A stretch of 6,453 bases of DNA from an uncultured Bacteroidales bacterium (GTDB taxonomy: Bacteria; Bacteroidota; Bacteroidia; Bacteroidales; Paludibacteraceae), in NCBI GenBank assembly GCA_900556095.1, contig USNU01000086.1, forward strand, positions 1 to 6,453, in the 5' to 3' direction. A model generated the notes under the pieces. It made no database searches. It was not told where the DNA came from and worked only from the letters and a program-made list of their open reading frames with translations. The position numbers were made by a program, and so were the translations under genes. Within the stretch, counting starts at the first letter, position 1. Each line of letters begins with the position of its first letter. This document shows, piece by piece, positions 4,726-6,453 of the stretch.

Positions 4726-6453
4726 TTGAAAAAATCAGAGATAATCATTTTTGTTTGCTTGTCGCTCTTTCTTCTGCTACCATCGCTGCTAGGCGTATTT
4801 ATGGCTCAGGACCTGCTCACGGTGGGACAGCATTGTATCTATCTTATTACCGGCCTGATGGTATATGCCCTCGGCTTATGCGTCTTTCGTCGCCGCACTT
4901 TTTTCTATGTGGCGTCTGCATCTTTTCTCTTTTCGGCAATAGAGATTGTTCACCTCATAATGAACCACGCCACCACCTCCCTCTTGTTTGTCTTCACCGT
5001 CATCAAATCCGAGCCGCGTGAGTTTAAGGAACTATGCACTACGTACTGGTTCGTTGCACTCATTTTCTTTGTACTTTGGGGCGTGTACTTTTATCTCAAC
5101 CACCGCTTAATTGCCCGTGAATACATTGCTCCGCGAAAATGGCGAATGGTTGCTTTGTACATTATTTTACTATTCTTCGCGACTGATATTATTGCCCTAA
5201 AACTACGCCCGAAGTTACGCAATGAGTTCAGCGTCCGCAATATAGATCTCCGCACCTCTGCTTGGGTTGGCTCGGAAAAGGTTTGCCCTCTCAATATCCT
5301 GTTAGCCTGCTACCACCTCTCGGCTATGGCTTACGATATACAGCAGCAGAACAAGTTGCTTGATGATTTCAGTTTCGGCATCCCCCGTATGCAAGGCAAC
5401 GATTCTACCATCGTGGTACTGCTCATCGGAGAGACTTCCCGCTATGATCATTGGTCGGTCAACGGTTATGAACGTGCGACATCTCCCCGTTTGGCAGCAC
5501 GCGGCAAACAGATTGTATCGTTCGATAGTTGCTACTCCATTGCCAACCTCACCACCGTATCGGTGCCGTTTATGCTCTCTCGTGCGACCCCGCAAACGCA
5601 AGAAGTCTATACGCACGAGAAATCGGTGGTGGACGCTTTTCAAGAAGCAGGTTATGAGACCGCCTGGATAGCCGATCAGAGTTTTAACAACCATTTCCTC
5701 CACCGAATCTCCTCTCATTGCGACTACACCGCCTATATTCCTCCTTCGGAAGCCCCTGTTTTTGTGGATACTGTGTTGCTTGCGCCTTTGCGGGAAGTAC
5801 TCTCCGCCAACCACCAACGCCAGATGATTGTGCTGCACTCGCTTGGTTGCCACTTCAAGTACTCAGAACGCTATCCTGATGATTTTCAGGTATTCACACC
5901 CGATATGAAGGGCATGAGCCTAAGGGATCTATTGGTGAATGTGGATATTGCCGACGACGGCAAAGTGTCTTGGCGCAATCTCCGTCCGGAGAACATTGCC
6001 GCTTTCCGCAATATGAAAGCCATACTCATCAACTCCTACGACAACGCCATCCACTTCACCGACTATTTTATCGACTGCGTCCTATACGAGTTGGAGCAGA
6101 CAGGTCGCTCTGCGGTGCTTGTCTATGTAGGGGACCATGGTGAGAACCTGCTTGACGATGAGCGGAATATGTTTTTGCATGGTACATTCTCCGGCTCGTA
6201 CTATGAATACCACGTGCCACTATTCATCTGGACATCGGGGGCCTACCGCCGTCAGCACCCTGATCGGGTAGCGGCCATACAAGCGAACCGCCACAAGAAA
6301 CTATCCACTATGTACCTATTCCATAGCCTGCTCGACTTGGGAGATGTGCCGTACAGCCTCATCGACTCTACCCGTTGTATCGACCGCACCGCTATGCAAG
6401 CCGCGTCCGTAGTCTATGGGTTGGACGCCAATATGCACGCATACCCTATTCCT
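4726..6453 (+). CDS. EptA/CptA-type phosphoethanolamine transferase (C-terminus cut at window edge)
   Basis: Inner-membrane alkaline-phosphatase-superfamily enzyme expected to move phosphoethanolamine from phosphatidylethanolamine to lipid A or LPS core on the periplasmic side. The frame is open for 576 codons to position 6453; family members are about 530-600, so little is likely missing. About five hydrophobic segments (near residues 6-24, 36-53, 58-78, 106-123, 141-158) precede the periplasmic sulfatase-like domain from about 225. Motifs: VVLLIGETSRYDHWSVNGYE with metal ligand E236; ANLTTVSVP with T276 as the probable nucleophile, 40 residues on (39 in MCR-1); LHSLGCH...ERYP at 370-384; GDHGE with D470/H471; and FLHG with H485. 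TTG 4726 is chosen as start because it gives MKKSE followed by the first membrane helix; the next ATG (4801) would delete that helix and no upstream ATG exists. The cysteines flanking the nucleophile in EptA/MCR are not conserved, so the exact acceptor (lipid A, Kdo, heptose or another glycan) is uncertain. Confidence 0.88.
   Translation, partial: MKKSEIIIFVCLSLFLLLPSLLGVFMAQDLLTVGQHCIYLITGLMVYALGLCVFRRRTFFYVASASFLFSAIEIVHLIMNHATTSLLFVFTVIKSEPREFKELCTTYWFVALIFFVLWGVYFYLNHRLIAREYIAPRKWRMVALYIILLFFATDIIALKLRPKLRNEFSVRNIDLRTSAWVGSEKVCPLNILLACYHLSAMAYDIQQQNKLLDDFSFGIPRMQGNDSTIVVLLIGETSRYDHWSVNGYERATSPRLAARGKQIVSFDSCYSIANLTTVSVPFMLSRATPQTQEVYTHEKSVVDAFQEAGYETAWIADQSFNNHFLHRISSHCDYTAYIPPSEAPVFVDTVLLAPLREVLSANHQRQMIVLHSLGCHFKYSERYPDDFQVFTPDMKGMSLRDLLVNVDIADDGKVSWRNLRPENIAAFRNMKAILINSYDNAIHFTDYFIDCVLYELEQTGRSAVLVYVGDHGENLLDDERNMFLHGTFSGSYYEYHVPLFIWTSGAYRRQHPDRVAAIQANRHKKLSTMYLFHSLLDLGDVPYSLIDSTRCIDRTAMQAASVVYGLDANMHAYPIP

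Noticed and set aside
1..6453. Mobile element, CRISPR array, tRNA/rRNA or defence system
   Set aside because: No transposase, integrase, terminal inverted repeats, regular spaced repeats or RNA gene signatures were seen; all sizeable frames are explained by five core-type genes.

Overview
The window looks like chromosomal DNA of a Bacteroidales bacterium (Prevotella/Porphyromonas-like or an uncultured relative; genus not resolvable here). The clues are two textbook Bacteroidetes promoters (TTTG or GTTG, 20 nt, TAACTTTG), the absence of clear Shine-Dalgarno sites, a DacB and a biotin ligase of Bacteroidetes type, and an RfbB carrying the longer loop I associate with that group. Gene density is very high and every reading frame seen is intact; two genes run off the window edges.

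Layout. Minus strand, positions 4453 down to 1: a closely packed four-gene run transcribed as dacB (PBP4-type D-Ala-D-Ala carboxypeptidase/endopeptidase), birA (single-domain biotin-protein ligase), a CotH-kinase-family lipoprotein, and rfbB (dTDP-glucose 4,6-dehydratase, C-terminus cut off at position 1). The junctions are a 23-nt overlap, a 4-nt ATGA overlap and a 1-nt gap, so a single transcript with translational coupling is likely. Positions 4454-4725 form a 272-bp divergent intergenic region holding two opposed promoters, an 11-bp direct repeat that places one copy near each promoter, and a small hairpin at the predicted 5' end of the rightward mRNA. Plus strand, 4726 to the right edge: a five-TM, alkaline-phosphatase-superfamily phosphoethanolamine transferase of the EptA/CptA type, starting at TTG and cut off at the right edge.

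Function. Four of the five genes act on the envelope: peptidoglycan trimming (DacB), a lipid-anchored putative kinase (CotH), dTDP-rhamnose precursor synthesis for surface polysaccharide (RfbB), and phosphoethanolamine decoration of LPS or lipid A (EptA-like). BirA, which biotinylates carboxylases such as acetyl-CoA carboxylase, is the metabolic member. I see no tRNA, rRNA, CRISPR array, insertion sequence or phage signature, and no defence system. The least understood piece is the CotH-type lipoprotein, whose substrate cannot be read from the sequence; the rest is ordinary housekeeping with some start-site and promoter details worth recording.
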